Assembly: GCA_003454415.1 (NCBI GenBank)
Contig: DMKG01000143.1
Coordinates: 1-7,080 of the forward strand
DNA from: Alphaproteobacteria bacterium
Lineage (GTDB): Bacteria; Pseudomonadota; Alphaproteobacteria; UBA11222
Direction of reading: 5' to 3'
DNA: 7,080 bases
Shown here: positions 1 through 6,705 of the stretch, in pieces
Layout of the letters: the number at the start of each line of letters is the position of its first letter
Numbering within the stretch: position 1 is the stretch's first letter
Notes under the pieces: generated by a model
What the model was told of the DNA's origin: nothing
The model's input: only the letters and a program-made list of their open reading frames with translations
Database searches by the model: none
Position numbers and translations under genes: made by a program

Positions 1-1
1 C

Positions 2-997
2 GTTTCAAAACACGCCGCGTCCCAGTCGCCGACCAAACTTTATCTGCAGCCGGGCGGCAGGATCCGTGTGGAAGACGCCATCTATGCCGCCGTCACCAAA
101 TCCGCCAATGACGCGACCGTTGTGCTGGCGGAAACCCTTGGCGGAACGGAATCGGCGTTTGCACAGATGATGACGGCAAAGGCCCATTCGCTGGGCATGT
201 ATCGCACGCAATTCCGGAACGCCTCCGGCCTGCCCCATGAGCAGCAGGTGACGACCGCGCGTGACATGGCGATTCTGGCGCAGGCGCTGTACCGGAATTT
301 CCCCCAATATGTGCATTACTTCGCGACGCCAGAATTTAGCTGGGGCAAGAACCGCTACCGTAACCACAATCGCCTGCTGGGCAGCTATGAAGGGGTTGAC
401 GGGATTAAAACCGGCTATACGAATGCGTCAGGTTTTAACCTGGTGACTTCCGTGCGCCGCAATGACCACCATATCTTCGCTGTGGTTCTGGGCGGCGCGA
501 CCTCCGCCTCCCGTGATCTGCAGATGCGCAAATTGCTGGATCGCACCTTTGCGCAACTCGAACCTGGCGCCCCCCCGATGACGGTAAGGGTCGCCTCAAT
601 TACTCCGCCGCCGAAAGCCGCCGTCAAACCGAAGACCGTCTCATCCGTGAAACTCGCGGCGCCCAGCGTCAGGGACATCAAGCCCAACAATAAGGCAGGG
701 GCGAAATCACCCCGCTGGGGGGTTCAGGTCGGGACCTTTTCCGTTCGCTCCAGTGCGCAAAAGCGGGCCATTCAGGCGACCAAAGTGGCGCCCACATTAT
801 TGAAACCAGCCTCGGTTTCCATTCAGAAGGTAGCCCAAACTTCAAAAACCCTTTACCGGGCCCGTCTCATAGGCCTGAGTGAAAAGGACGCCAGGCGCAC
901 CTGCAAGCTTCTTGAATCAAAAAACTTCCAGTGTTTTCCAATTCCTCCGTCTCAGGCGCTGGCTCTGATGGAAAACCAGGCCATATCCGTCAGATAG
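2..997 (+). CDS. D-alanyl-D-alanine carboxypeptidase (peptidase S11) with C-terminal SPOR domain, 5'-truncated
   Basis: This is a periplasmic penicillin-binding protein that trims the terminal D-Ala from peptidoglycan stem peptides. The reading frame is open to the window edge, so the signal peptide and the SxxK catalytic serine motif lie upstream. The visible fragment is 331 residues. It shows the second active-site motif S-A-N (bases 101-109, within TKSAND) and the third, K-T-G (bases 407-415, within DGIKTGYTNASGF), correctly ordered and spaced for S11. After about base 560 comes a Pro/Ala/Lys/Val-rich linker. A SPOR domain (fragment residues about 236-320, beginning SPRWGVQVGTFS) follows it; SPOR domains bind denuded septal glycan and usually target proteins to division sites. 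The PBP5-type beta-sandwich domain is not evident. A GTG at 68 is only an internal codon: homology-like sequence (SPTKLYLQPGGRIRVEDAIYA) continues upstream of it. Family assignment is firm. Septal localisation is inferred from the SPOR domain. Confidence 0.93.
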   Translation, partial: VSKHAASQSPTKLYLQPGGRIRVEDAIYAAVTKSANDATVVLAETLGGTESAFAQMMTAKAHSLGMYRTQFRNASGLPHEQQVTTARDMAILAQALYRNFPQYVHYFATPEFSWGKNRYRNHNRLLGSYEGVDGIKTGYTNASGFNLVTSVRRNDHHIFAVVLGGATSASRDLQMRKLLDRTFAQLEPGAPPMTVRVASITPPPKAAVKPKTVSSVKLAAPSVRDIKPNNKAGAKSPRWGVQVGTFSVRSSAQKRAIQATKVAPTLLKPASVSIQKVAQTSKTLYRARLIGLSEKDARRTCKLLESKNFQCFPIPPSQALALMENQAISVR

Positions 998-1017
998 TTT
1001 ATAGGGGATGCGGTACG

Positions 1018-1039
1018 AAGCCCGGATTTACTCCGGCTT
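1018..1039. terminator. Possible bidirectional hairpin between convergent genes
   Basis: An imperfect inverted repeat, AAGCC-C-GGA / TCCGGCTT, has a 5-nt loop and one bulged C. It lies in the 30-bp gap between the convergent carboxypeptidase and ugd genes and overlaps the ugd stop codon. The position suits a shared terminator. There is no T-run on either strand, so intrinsic termination is uncertain. Confidence 0.25.
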
Positions 1040-2347
1040 GAGGCGCCTTCTGCCGATGCTGTGATAGTCAAATCCGGCGGCGGCCATCTGCTTCGGCTCA
1101 TAGATATTGCGCAGATCAACAATGACTGGAGAAGCAAGAAGCTGTTTGCAGCGCTTCAGATCGAGGGCCCGGAACGCATTCCACTCGGTGATGATCACCA
1201 GCGCATGAGCCCCGCCCATCGTTTCATAAGCGCTTTCGCACCACACGAGACCGGACAGTAATTTCTGCGCCTCCTGCATGCCTTCTGGATCGTAAACCCG
1301 CACCATCGCGCCGGATTTCTGCAGTTCCGGGATGATATCCAGACTCGGCGCATCCCGCATGTCATCGGTATTCGGTTTGAAGGTGAGGCCCAATACGGCG
1401 ATCGTCTTTCCCTGAACCGACCCTCCGCAGGCGGCGGTGATCTTCTGCGCCATGGCTTTTTTGCGCCGGTCATTGGCCTGGACCACCGCGTTCACGATGC
1501 TGCTGGGCGCCCCCACCATTTCGGCAGTGCGCACCAGAGCCAGCGTATCCTTGGGAAAACAGGAACCGCCATAGCCCGGCCCGGCATGCAGGAACTTCTT
1601 TCCGATACGTCCGTCCAGACCTATGCCGCGCGCCACCGCCCCAATATCCGCACCTACTTTTTCAGATATATCCGCCATCTCATTGATGAAGGTGATCTTC
1701 GTGGCCAGGAAGGCGTTGGCGGCGTATTTGATCAGTTCCGCCGTCTCGCGTCCCGACACCAGCACCGGCGTTTCAAGCAGGAACAGCGGACGATACAACT
1801 GACGCAGAACTTCGGCTGCGCGTTCGCTGGTGGCGCCCACCACTACCCGGTCCGGACGCTTGAAATCCTCGATGGCGGACCCTTCGCGTAAAAACTCCGG
1901 ATTGGAAGCGACGTCAAACTCCGCATCCGGGCGCTTCTTGCGCATCAGCGATTCGATCTCGGCGCCTGTACCCACGGGCACGGTCGATTTTGTCACCACC
2001 ACTGTATATCCGTTCAGGGCGGCGGCGACTTCTTCCGCAGCGCTGTAAACATAAGTCAGGTCCGCATGACCATCCCCGCGCCGGCTGGGCGTGCCCACGG
2101 CGATGAAAACGGCGTCGGCGTCCGCCACTGCCGCAGCCAGATCAGTGGTGAAAGTCAGTCTGCCCGCAGCCGTGTTTTCCGCCACCAGAGCGTCCAGACC
2201 TGGCTCAAAAATTGGAATTTTACCTGACAGGAGACTTTCAATCTTGGTCTGGTCCTTGTCGACGCAAATAACGTCGTGACCGAAATCGGAAAAACAGGCG
2301 CCTGAAACCAGGCCCACATAACCCGTGCCAATCATTGTTACGCGCAT
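1028..2347 (-). CDS. ugd: UDP-glucose 6-dehydrogenase
   Basis: This cytosolic enzyme oxidises UDP-glucose to UDP-glucuronate with two NAD+. It feeds exopolysaccharide, capsule or LPS synthesis. The protein is 439 residues, normal for the bacterial family. The N-terminal Rossmann NAD site is GTGYVG (residues 7-12) with Asp30 at the end of the second strand. TKSTVPVGT lies at 119-127 and NPEFLREGSAI at 149-159. LIKYAANAFLA supplies Lys207 and Asn211. GYGGSCFPKD carries the catalytic Cys263 and Asp267. The spacing of Lys207, Asn211, Cys263 and Asp267 matches the characterised streptococcal enzyme. The C-terminal UDP-binding domain starts near GKTIAVLGLTFKPNTDDMRD (313-332). The ATG at 2347 opens directly into the first beta strand and is preceded by AAGGGAT about ten bases upstream. 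The gene lies 45 bp downstream of galU, whose product makes its substrate. No key residue is missing. Confidence 0.97.
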   Translation of the reverse strand: MRVTMIGTGYVGLVSGACFSDFGHDVICVDKDQTKIESLLSGKIPIFEPGLDALVAENTAAGRLTFTTDLAAAVADADAVFIAVGTPSRRGDGHADLTYVYSAAEEVAAALNGYTVVVTKSTVPVGTGAEIESLMRKKRPDAEFDVASNPEFLREGSAIEDFKRPDRVVVGATSERAAEVLRQLYRPLFLLETPVLVSGRETAELIKYAANAFLATKITFINEMADISEKVGADIGAVARGIGLDGRIGKKFLHAGPGYGGSCFPKDTLALVRTAEMVGAPSSIVNAVVQANDRRKKAMAQKITAACGGSVQGKTIAVLGLTFKPNTDDMRDAPSLDIIPELQKSGAMVRVYDPEGMQEAQKLLSGLVWCESAYETMGGAHALVIITEWNAFRALDLKRCKQLLASPVIVDLRNIYEPKQMAAAGFDYHSIGRRRLKPE

Positions 2348-2392
2348 GGATGCATATCCCTTTTGAAAAAAGACACAGATACCCTAGGGATG

Positions 2393-3265
2393 TTAAATTC
2401 CGGTTTCCCTGATGAAATCGCGCAAGCCCGCCCCCAGATCGTCCCGGTCCAGGGCAAAGGCGATGTTGGCTTTGAGAAAGCCAAGCTTGTCACCGCAATC
2501 ATAGCGCCGCCCCTCATAACGCATGCCATGATAGGCGCCGGTTTCGAGCATGGCCGCCATGGCGTCGGTCAACTGGATTTCATTACCTGCGCCGCGCTGC
2601 TGTTTCGCAAGGTAATCAAAGATTTGCGGCTGGAGTATATAACGTCCAATGATCGACATGGTGGAGGGCGCCACAGCGGAATCCGGCTTTTCAACAAAAC
2701 CGCGCACCTTCACCAGCCGTCCGTCATCCGACTCCACATCGAGAATGCCATAACGGTTGGTGAACGCGCGCGGCACATCCTCCACCAGCACCAGAGAGCC
2801 ACCCAGACCCTTATGCACTTCAACCATCTGTTTAAGACAAGGGGTCTGGGATTTGATCAGATCATCCACCAGCAAAACGGCGAAGGGCTCATCACCAATG
2901 AATTCCCGCGCGCACCATACCGCATGACCGAGACCCAGCGGCTCCTGCTGGCGCGTGGACACAACCGTCCCCGCTTTGGGCAGCCAGGAGCGCAATTGCT
3001 CCAGCAGTTCATCCTTGCCCCGCAGGGCCAGCGTGTCTTCCAGTTCCGGGGCCCGATCGAAATGATCCTCCAGCACCTGCTTGCCCCGGCTGGTGACGAA
3101 AATGAACTCTTCCACCCCTGCGGCGGCCGCTTCCTCCACGGCGTACTGGATCAGAGGCTTGTCGACTACCGTCAGCATTTCTTTGGGCATGACTTTGGTT
3201 GCCGGCAGAAATCTGGTTCCAAGTCCCGCTACCGGAAATACCGCCTTTCGAACCCTGTTGCTCAT
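2393..3265 (-). CDS. galU: UTP--glucose-1-phosphate uridylyltransferase
   Basis: GalU is the cytosolic enzyme that joins UTP and glucose-1-phosphate to give UDP-glucose and pyrophosphate. UDP-glucose is the precursor for the ugd product and for glycans generally. From the ATG at 3265 the protein is 290 residues, the usual size. The nucleotide-binding loop is AVFPVAGLGTRFLPATK (residues 8-24), followed by PKEML and VDKP (35-38 region). QEPLGLGHAV lies at 107-116, the metal-region acidic pair at Asp134-Asp135 (LLVDDLI), FVEKP with Lys193 at 190-194, GRYIL at 207-211 and YDCGDKLGF at 255-263. An in-frame ATG at 3307 would add 14 residues with no family resemblance. The 3265 start has GGGG about six bases upstream (GGGGTTAGG-ATG) and places the first core strand near residue 8, as in typical GalU, so I chose it. 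The gene is probably co-transcribed with ugd. Confidence 0.96.
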   Translation of the reverse strand: MSNRVRKAVFPVAGLGTRFLPATKVMPKEMLTVVDKPLIQYAVEEAAAAGVEEFIFVTSRGKQVLEDHFDRAPELEDTLALRGKDELLEQLRSWLPKAGTVVSTRQQEPLGLGHAVWCAREFIGDEPFAVLLVDDLIKSQTPCLKQMVEVHKGLGGSLVLVEDVPRAFTNRYGILDVESDDGRLVKVRGFVEKPDSAVAPSTMSIIGRYILQPQIFDYLAKQQRGAGNEIQLTDAMAAMLETGAYHGMRYEGRRYDCGDKLGFLKANIAFALDRDDLGAGLRDFIRETGI

Positions 3266-3305
3266 CCTAACCCCAAAATGATCTGTGATAGTGCCTGCTT
3301 CTTGC

Positions 3306-3333
3306 ATAATGCGATTCCGCTAACAAGTGATAA
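3306..3333 (-). promoter_or_regulatory. galU: Candidate promoter upstream of galU
   Basis: Reading the minus strand, TTATCA (3333-3328) and CATTAT (3311-3306) are separated by 16 nt, each matching four of six consensus sigma70 positions. Initiation would fall near 3299. That is downstream of the alternative ATG at 3307 and about 35 nt before the ATG at 3265, which agrees with the shorter GalU. Both boxes are weak, so this is only a candidate. Confidence 0.25.
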
Positions 3334-3346
3334 CCACCACTAGGCG

Positions 3347-3799
3347 TCATGATAACAGCACGTCCTTCGCCGCATTGATACGCGCGGCCAGATAGTCCGA
3401 ACCCCCGTGATCGGGATGGCAGGTCTGCATCAGGCGCCGGTGCGCCTCGCGGATGGCTTGCTGGCTGGCCCCAGACTTCAGACCCAGGATCTGCAAAGCT
3501 TCCTCCTGGCTCATGCCATGCCGGTTGCGTCTTGCCGAGCCCGCGCCGGAAGCGCGGGAAGCGTCCGGGCCGGGGGGCGAATCCGCCGGCTTGCGCAATA
3601 ACAGCAGCGCCCATCCCGCAATCGGAGCGGCGAGCAACGCCTGCCCTCTGACCGAGAGATAAAACGCCAGCGCCATCAGCGCCGCAGCCCCCGTATAGCG
3701 CACCCATCTGGCCATTATAACAGGATCCGCCGCTGCAAAGCGGCGCGTCAGCCACAGACCTAAAAGTAGAAGAGCGACACCCGCCGTCAGCCAGATCAT
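3347..3799 (-). CDS. Membrane-anchored J-domain (DnaJ-like) protein
   Basis: This is a 150-residue type III J protein: a J domain without the Gly/Phe or zinc-finger regions of true DnaJ. Residues 2-17 form an N-terminal hydrophobic segment (IWLTAGVALLLLGLWL). Two more hydrophobic stretches lie at about 35-50 and 54-68. A Pro/Ser/Arg-rich linker (70-95) leads to a C-terminal J domain (about 96-150) with the HPD tripeptide at 128-130 (CHPDHGGSDYLAA). HPD is the residue set that stimulates Hsp70 ATPase, so the protein probably recruits DnaK to the inner membrane. The client is unknown. The frame extends upstream to 4129, but that part overlaps the divergent gene and looks non-coding. The ATG at 3799 begins exactly at the hydrophobic segment and is the best start. 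A recognisable Shine-Dalgarno is lacking (only CGGAT about 12 nt upstream). The gene lies 81 bp ahead of the GalU start on the same strand. Confidence 0.85.
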   Translation of the reverse strand: MIWLTAGVALLLLGLWLTRRFAAADPVIMARWVRYTGAAALMALAFYLSVRGQALLAAPIAGWALLLLRKPADSPPGPDASRASGAGSARRNRHGMSQEEALQILGLKSGASQQAIREAHRRLMQTCHPDHGGSDYLAARINAAKDVLLS

Positions 3800-3842
3800 G
3801 GGATGAACATCCGCTCTGCAATTCCTGTCATTAACATTCCAT

Positions 3843-3871
3843 TTGACTGGCGGATAAGATAGCCTGTTATC
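3843..3871 (+). promoter_or_regulatory. Sigma70-like promoter with embedded inverted repeat, driving the CMD-domain gene
   Basis: TTGACT (3843-3848, five of six consensus positions) and TGTTAT (3865-3870, four of six) are 16 bp apart, about 50 bp before the ATG at 3921. An inverted repeat GATAA-N9-TTATC (3853-3857 and 3867-3871) covers the spacer and the -10 box, where a repressor could block polymerase. The region is shared with the divergent J-protein gene, for which I see only a poor promoter. The assignment rests on sequence similarity alone. Confidence 0.4.
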
Positions 3872-3920
3872 AAAGATAGGCAATCCACCACAATAATACA
3901 TCACAACAGGGAGAGAACCG

Positions 3921-4730
3921 ATGACTGACATGACACATGCCGAGCGGCGCGCACGGGGACTGGAAGTCCTGAGCCGACTCACCGGGACCAAGGATCCGGA
4001 AAAAGCCGCGCAACGCCTGGAAGACAGTAATGGCGCACTGGGTTCTCTGGTCATCGACTTCTGTCTTGGGGATGTCTGGTCACGTCCCGGCATCAGCCGC
4101 CGCGACCGCAGCCTGATCGTGATCGCCATTCTGGGGGCGCTTAATCAGCTGGAGCAGCTCAAAATTCACGTGCGCGGCGGGATCAATCACGGACTGACAG
4201 CGGAAGAAATCCGCGAAGTCTTCAATCACATGTGCGGCTATGCAGGTTTTCCCCGCGCTCTCGACGCCATGCGGGTCACCAATGAAGTGCTGGCGGAACT
4301 GGGTTTCGCCCCGAAGGACGGCAAGCTTCCCCCTGCGGAGCCCCTGTCGCTGTCCGAACGCCGGAAGCGCGCCGCTCCGGGCCTGGCCAAGGTCAGTGGC
4401 GGACAGATTTTCGATAATATCGACATCACCCTCAACGGGCTGGAAAAGCAGATGGGACCGATCGGCATCTACGCTGTCGATTTCATCTTTGGCGATATCT
4501 GGGAACGCACTCAGCTTTCCAAACGCGATCGCAGCCTGATCGTCAACTCCTTCCTCGGCGCCCTCGGCCGGCAGGATGAACTGAAAATCCATATTCCCGG
4601 CGCTTTCCGCCATGGGCTGAGCAAGGAAGAAATCCAGGAGCTGATCGTCACCCTTGCGGCCTATGCTGGCTTCCCCTTCGCTGTGGAGGCGACCCATGTG
4701 CTGCACGAACATTTGAAGAAATCGGCCTAA
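3921..4730 (+). CDS. Tandem carboxymuconolactone decarboxylase (CMD) domain protein
   Basis: This 269-residue protein is built from two CMD domains, at about 1-130 and 145-269. Residues 46-116 and 187-257 align without a gap at an offset of 141, with about 37 of 71 positions identical by eye. Shared blocks are GD(V/I)W, RDRSLIV, LGAL, LKIH, HGL, EEI and YAGFP. The pattern resembles PcaC-type (gamma-carboxymuconolactone decarboxylase) sequences rather than AhpD: there is no CxxC redox pair, and the only cysteines are Cys48 and Cys105, both in the first domain. The CMD superfamily includes decarboxylases, peroxidase-like proteins and proteins of unknown activity. No pca neighbours are present, so a role in protocatechuate degradation is not supported. 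The ATG at 3921 follows AGGGAG with 8-nt spacing. The gene is divergent from the J-protein gene and on the same strand as the amidohydrolase 166 bp downstream. Family is secure, reaction unknown. Confidence 0.9.
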   Translation: MTDMTHAERRARGLEVLSRLTGTKDPEKAAQRLEDSNGALGSLVIDFCLGDVWSRPGISRRDRSLIVIAILGALNQLEQLKIHVRGGINHGLTAEEIREVFNHMCGYAGFPRALDAMRVTNEVLAELGFAPKDGKLPPAEPLSLSERRKRAAPGLAKVSGGQIFDNIDITLNGLEKQMGPIGIYAVDFIFGDIWERTQLSKRDRSLIVNSFLGALGRQDELKIHIPGAFRHGLSKEEIQELIVTLAAYAGFPFAVEATHVLHEHLKKSA

Positions 4731-4780
4731 ACACCTGAAAGGATATTAAAAAAATACATTTCGCCCACCCATTTTGCTCA

Positions 4781-4810
4781 TGCTAGTCTTTCATCAGACA
4801 CTGTAGTCTG
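4781..4810 (+). promoter_or_regulatory. Candidate extended -10 promoter and adjacent palindrome upstream of the amidohydrolase
   Basis: TGCTAGTCT (4781-4789) resembles an extended -10 element, but its -35 region is poor. Just downstream is a perfect 5-bp inverted repeat CAGAC-N6-GTCTG (4795-4810), and TAGTCT recurs at 4804-4809, exactly 20 bp after its first copy. The palindrome at the expected transcription start could be an operator. No terminator is visible after the CMD gene, so read-through from the upstream promoter is equally possible. Confidence 0.3.
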
Positions 4811-4823
4811 TTGGCAGCAGGCC

Positions 4824-4878
4824 TCAGGGAAATCGCCCCTGAACGGGGTGGGTGACGCGCCGCAAGGAATGAACGCCC
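4824..4878 (+). other. Leader region with overlapping hairpins
   Basis: Three potential RNA stems lie in the roughly 100-nt leader of the amidohydrolase. The first is TCAGGG/CCCTGA (4824-4829 with 4837-4842). The second is CCCC/GGGG (4836-4839 with 4845-4848, extendable by two pairs). The third is GGGTG/CGCCC (4850-4854 with 4874-4878, one G-U pair), which ends six bases before the Shine-Dalgarno. The first two share bases and cannot form together. I could not match this to a known riboswitch class. It may simply be GC-rich sequence. Confidence 0.25.
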
Positions 4879-4881
4879 TAT

Positions 4882-4888
4882 AAGGAGG
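4882..4888 (+). promoter_or_regulatory. Strong ribosome binding site of the amidohydrolase
   Basis: AAGGAGG is a full-length match to the anti-Shine-Dalgarno. It lies eight bases before the ATG at 4897 and fixes that start. It is the strongest such site in the window and suggests efficient translation. Confidence 0.8.
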
Positions 4889-4896
4889 AATCGAGC

Positions 4897-6624
4897 ATGC
4901 ATGATCTGGTGATACGCGGCGGGACCATCATCGATGGGAGTGGTGGGGACCGTTATACAGGCGACGTCGCGATCGACAACGGCGTCATCACCGCCGTGGG
5001 CGCGGTCAGCGGTAAGGGCAGAGAGGAAATCGACGCCAAAGGCCTTCTGGTGACGCCGGGCTTTGTTGATGTTCATACCCATTATGATGCGCAGGTCACC
5101 TGGGACAAGCTGGTCTCGCCTTCCTGCTGGCATGGGGTGACCACGGTGGTGATGGGCAATTGCGGGGTCGGTTTTGCGCCCGTGCGTCAACATCAGCGCG
5201 ACGATCTCATTGCGCTGATGGAAGGGGTCGAGGATATTCCCGGGGCGGTGCTGACCGAGGGCATGAAATGGGAATGGGAAAGCTTCAGCGAATATCTCGA
5301 CGCCATCGAAAATAAACCCCACGCCATCGACATCGGGGCGCAGGTGGCCCATGCCGCCCTGCGGGTCTATGTGATGGGACAGCGCGCCATCGACCGTGAA
5401 GCGGCGACGGATGCGGACATTGCCGAAATGGGGCGTCTGGCGGCGGAAGCCATGGAGGCGGGGGCCGTGGGTTTCTCCTCCTCCCGCAGCCTGGCCCACC
5501 GTTCCCGCGATGGCGGCATCATTCCCACCTATGGGGCTGAGCGCAAGGAATTGCTTGGGATCGCCACGGCGATGGGAAAATCCGGCAAGGGCGTGTTCGA
5601 GATGATCTCGGATTTCACCGATATGGATGCGGAGTTTTCCATTCTGCGCGACATGGCAGAACAGAGCCGGTTGCCCATGTCCATCTCCCTGATCCAGTTC
5701 GACCAGAGACCGGATGGCTGGCGCAAGCTGCTGGGTCTCATCGCGGATGCGGAAAAAGACGGCTTGCAGATGAAGGGACAGGTTTCGGCGCGTCCGATCT
5801 GCCTGCTCATGGGTCTGCAGGCGTCGATGAACCCGTTCAGCTCCCACCCCAGCTATCGCGAAATCGCCGACCTGCCGCTGGAGCAACGTGTCGCCAAAAT
5901 GCGTGACCCGGCGTTCCGCGCGCAGCTCCTTTCGGAAAAGCCTACCGGCAATACGGTGGTTCCCGGCATGTTCAGCGCCACCCATAAAATGTATCCTCTT
6001 GGCGATCCGCCGGATTATGAACCTTCTCCGGAGAAAAGCGTCAAGGCTCTGGCGGAGGCTCGGGGCGTGACGCCGGAGGAACTGATCTATGATCTCTTGC
6101 TGCACAATGAGGGCAAGGAACTGCTCTACCTGCCGCTGGCCAATTACACCTCGAATGACCTGAGCGCCGTCCGGGAGATGATCCTGAGCCCGCATACCGC
6201 CTTTGGCCTTGGCGATGGCGGCGCCCATGTCGGTTTCCTCTGCGACGCCACCTTCACCACCACCCATCTCATTCATTGGGGCCGCGACCGGACCAGGGGC
6301 GAGAAGCTGCCGCTGGAATATCTGGTCAAGCGCCAGACCCGTGACACGGCGAAACTTGTCGGCTTTCTGGATCGCGGCCTGATCGCCACGGGAATGAAGG
6401 CGGACATCAACGTCATCGACTTCGACAACATGAAGCTTGGCGCGCCGCACATCGTCTACGATCTGCCTGCCGGCGGCAAACGGCTGATCCAGAAAGCGTC
6501 GGGATACAAATACACCATCGTATCCGGACAGGTGACCTTCATCGACGGTCAATCGACCGGCGCCATGCCGGGCCGTCTGGTGCGCGGCAGCCAGCCCGCC
6601 CCGGCGCTGAACGCGGCGGAGTGA
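4897..6624 (+). CDS. Amidohydrolase-superfamily protein, N-acyl-D-amino-acid deacylase (D-aminoacylase)-like
   Basis: This 575-residue metal-dependent hydrolase has an N-terminal beta-sandwich segment (MHDLVIRGGTIIDGSG), a TIM-barrel core and a C-terminal return to the sandwich (DINVIDFDN, YTIVSGQVTF). The metal motif VDVHTHYD gives His60 and His62. MGNCGVGF gives Cys89, and LGDGGAHVGF gives Asp440 and His444. His60, His62 and Cys89 all sit seven residues before His67, His69 and Cys96 of the Alcaligenes D-aminoacylase, which argues for common ancestry. There is no histidine between residues 201 and 317, where that enzyme has its other two zinc-ligand histidines (220 and 250). The metal site and substrate must therefore differ. 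Related proteins are often labelled D-aminoacylase without biochemical proof. The likely chemistry is hydrolysis of an amide, lactam or similar bond in the cytoplasm (no signal peptide). The start is set by AAGGAGG at 8-nt spacing. The gene lies between a CMD gene and a BVMO-type gene, suggesting catabolism. Superfamily is certain, substrate unknown. Confidence 0.9.
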   Translation: MHDLVIRGGTIIDGSGGDRYTGDVAIDNGVITAVGAVSGKGREEIDAKGLLVTPGFVDVHTHYDAQVTWDKLVSPSCWHGVTTVVMGNCGVGFAPVRQHQRDDLIALMEGVEDIPGAVLTEGMKWEWESFSEYLDAIENKPHAIDIGAQVAHAALRVYVMGQRAIDREAATDADIAEMGRLAAEAMEAGAVGFSSSRSLAHRSRDGGIIPTYGAERKELLGIATAMGKSGKGVFEMISDFTDMDAEFSILRDMAEQSRLPMSISLIQFDQRPDGWRKLLGLIADAEKDGLQMKGQVSARPICLLMGLQASMNPFSSHPSYREIADLPLEQRVAKMRDPAFRAQLLSEKPTGNTVVPGMFSATHKMYPLGDPPDYEPSPEKSVKALAEARGVTPEELIYDLLLHNEGKELLYLPLANYTSNDLSAVREMILSPHTAFGLGDGGAHVGFLCDATFTTTHLIHWGRDRTRGEKLPLEYLVKRQTRDTAKLVGFLDRGLIATGMKADINVIDFDNMKLGAPHIVYDLPAGGKRLIQKASGYKYTIVSGQVTFIDGQSTGAMPGRLVRGSQPAPALNAAE

Positions 6625-6643
6625 CCTGAGAAGACAGAACCAG

Positions 6644-6669
6644 CCGGGGGCGGCATTCTCTGCCCCCGG
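6644..6669 (+). terminator. GC-rich hairpin after the amidohydrolase
   Basis: A perfect 8-bp stem CCGGGGGC/GCCCCCGG, extendable to ten pairs with one G-U, has a 6-nt loop (CATTCT). It begins 20 bases after the stop codon. The position and stability fit a transcription terminator or 3'-end stabiliser. The bases that follow (AAATTCC) are not a T-run, so it may need Rho or act only on stability. Confidence 0.5.
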
Positions 6670-6683
6670 AAATTCCGGGAATA

Positions 6684-6705
6684 GGCGGCCTGCCGCCTTC
6701 CTCTC
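6684..6705 (+). terminator. Second short hairpin followed by pyrimidine tract
   Basis: GGCGG-CCTG-CCGCC (6684-6697) is followed directly by TTCCTCTC. It is a weak terminator-like structure 15 bp after the larger hairpin. The two could act in tandem to separate the amidohydrolase from the monooxygenase transcript. Confidence 0.3.

Noticed and set aside
68..70. GTG at 68 as the true start of the carboxypeptidase
   Set aside because: The frame is open to the window edge and the residues before 68 match the S11 family, so the gene is truncated rather than starting here.
3266..3307. Longer GalU starting at the ATG at 3307
   Set aside because: The 14 extra residues do not resemble GalU N-termini, and the ATG at 3265 has a better-placed G-rich ribosome site.
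2363..3343. A 326-codon open frame on the + strand, antisense to galU
   Set aside because: GalU motifs on the minus strand are unambiguous. The antisense product is rich in His, Arg and Gln with no family signal.
3800..4129. Upstream extension of the J-protein frame by 110 codons
   Set aside because: It would overlap the CMD gene and its promoter. Its translation is low-complexity and lacks family resemblance, while the ATG at 3799 begins at the hydrophobic anchor.
4869..4883. Tiny frame M-N-A-L-stop just before the amidohydrolase, possible leader peptide
   Set aside because: Its only Shine-Dalgarno-like bases (AAGGA) abut the ATG with no spacing, and four codons show no regulatory amino-acid run.
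4824..4890. Known riboswitch or glnA-type RNA motif (GCAAGGAATGAACGC looked faintly similar)
   Set aside because: Only short chance similarity; the conserved core and pairing of that class or of other classes I know are not present.
4783..6552. A 589-codon open frame on the minus strand, antisense to the amidohydrolase
   Set aside because: The + strand frame has clear amidohydrolase motifs and a strong ribosome site. The antisense frame has no recognisable domain and arises from GC-biased third positions.
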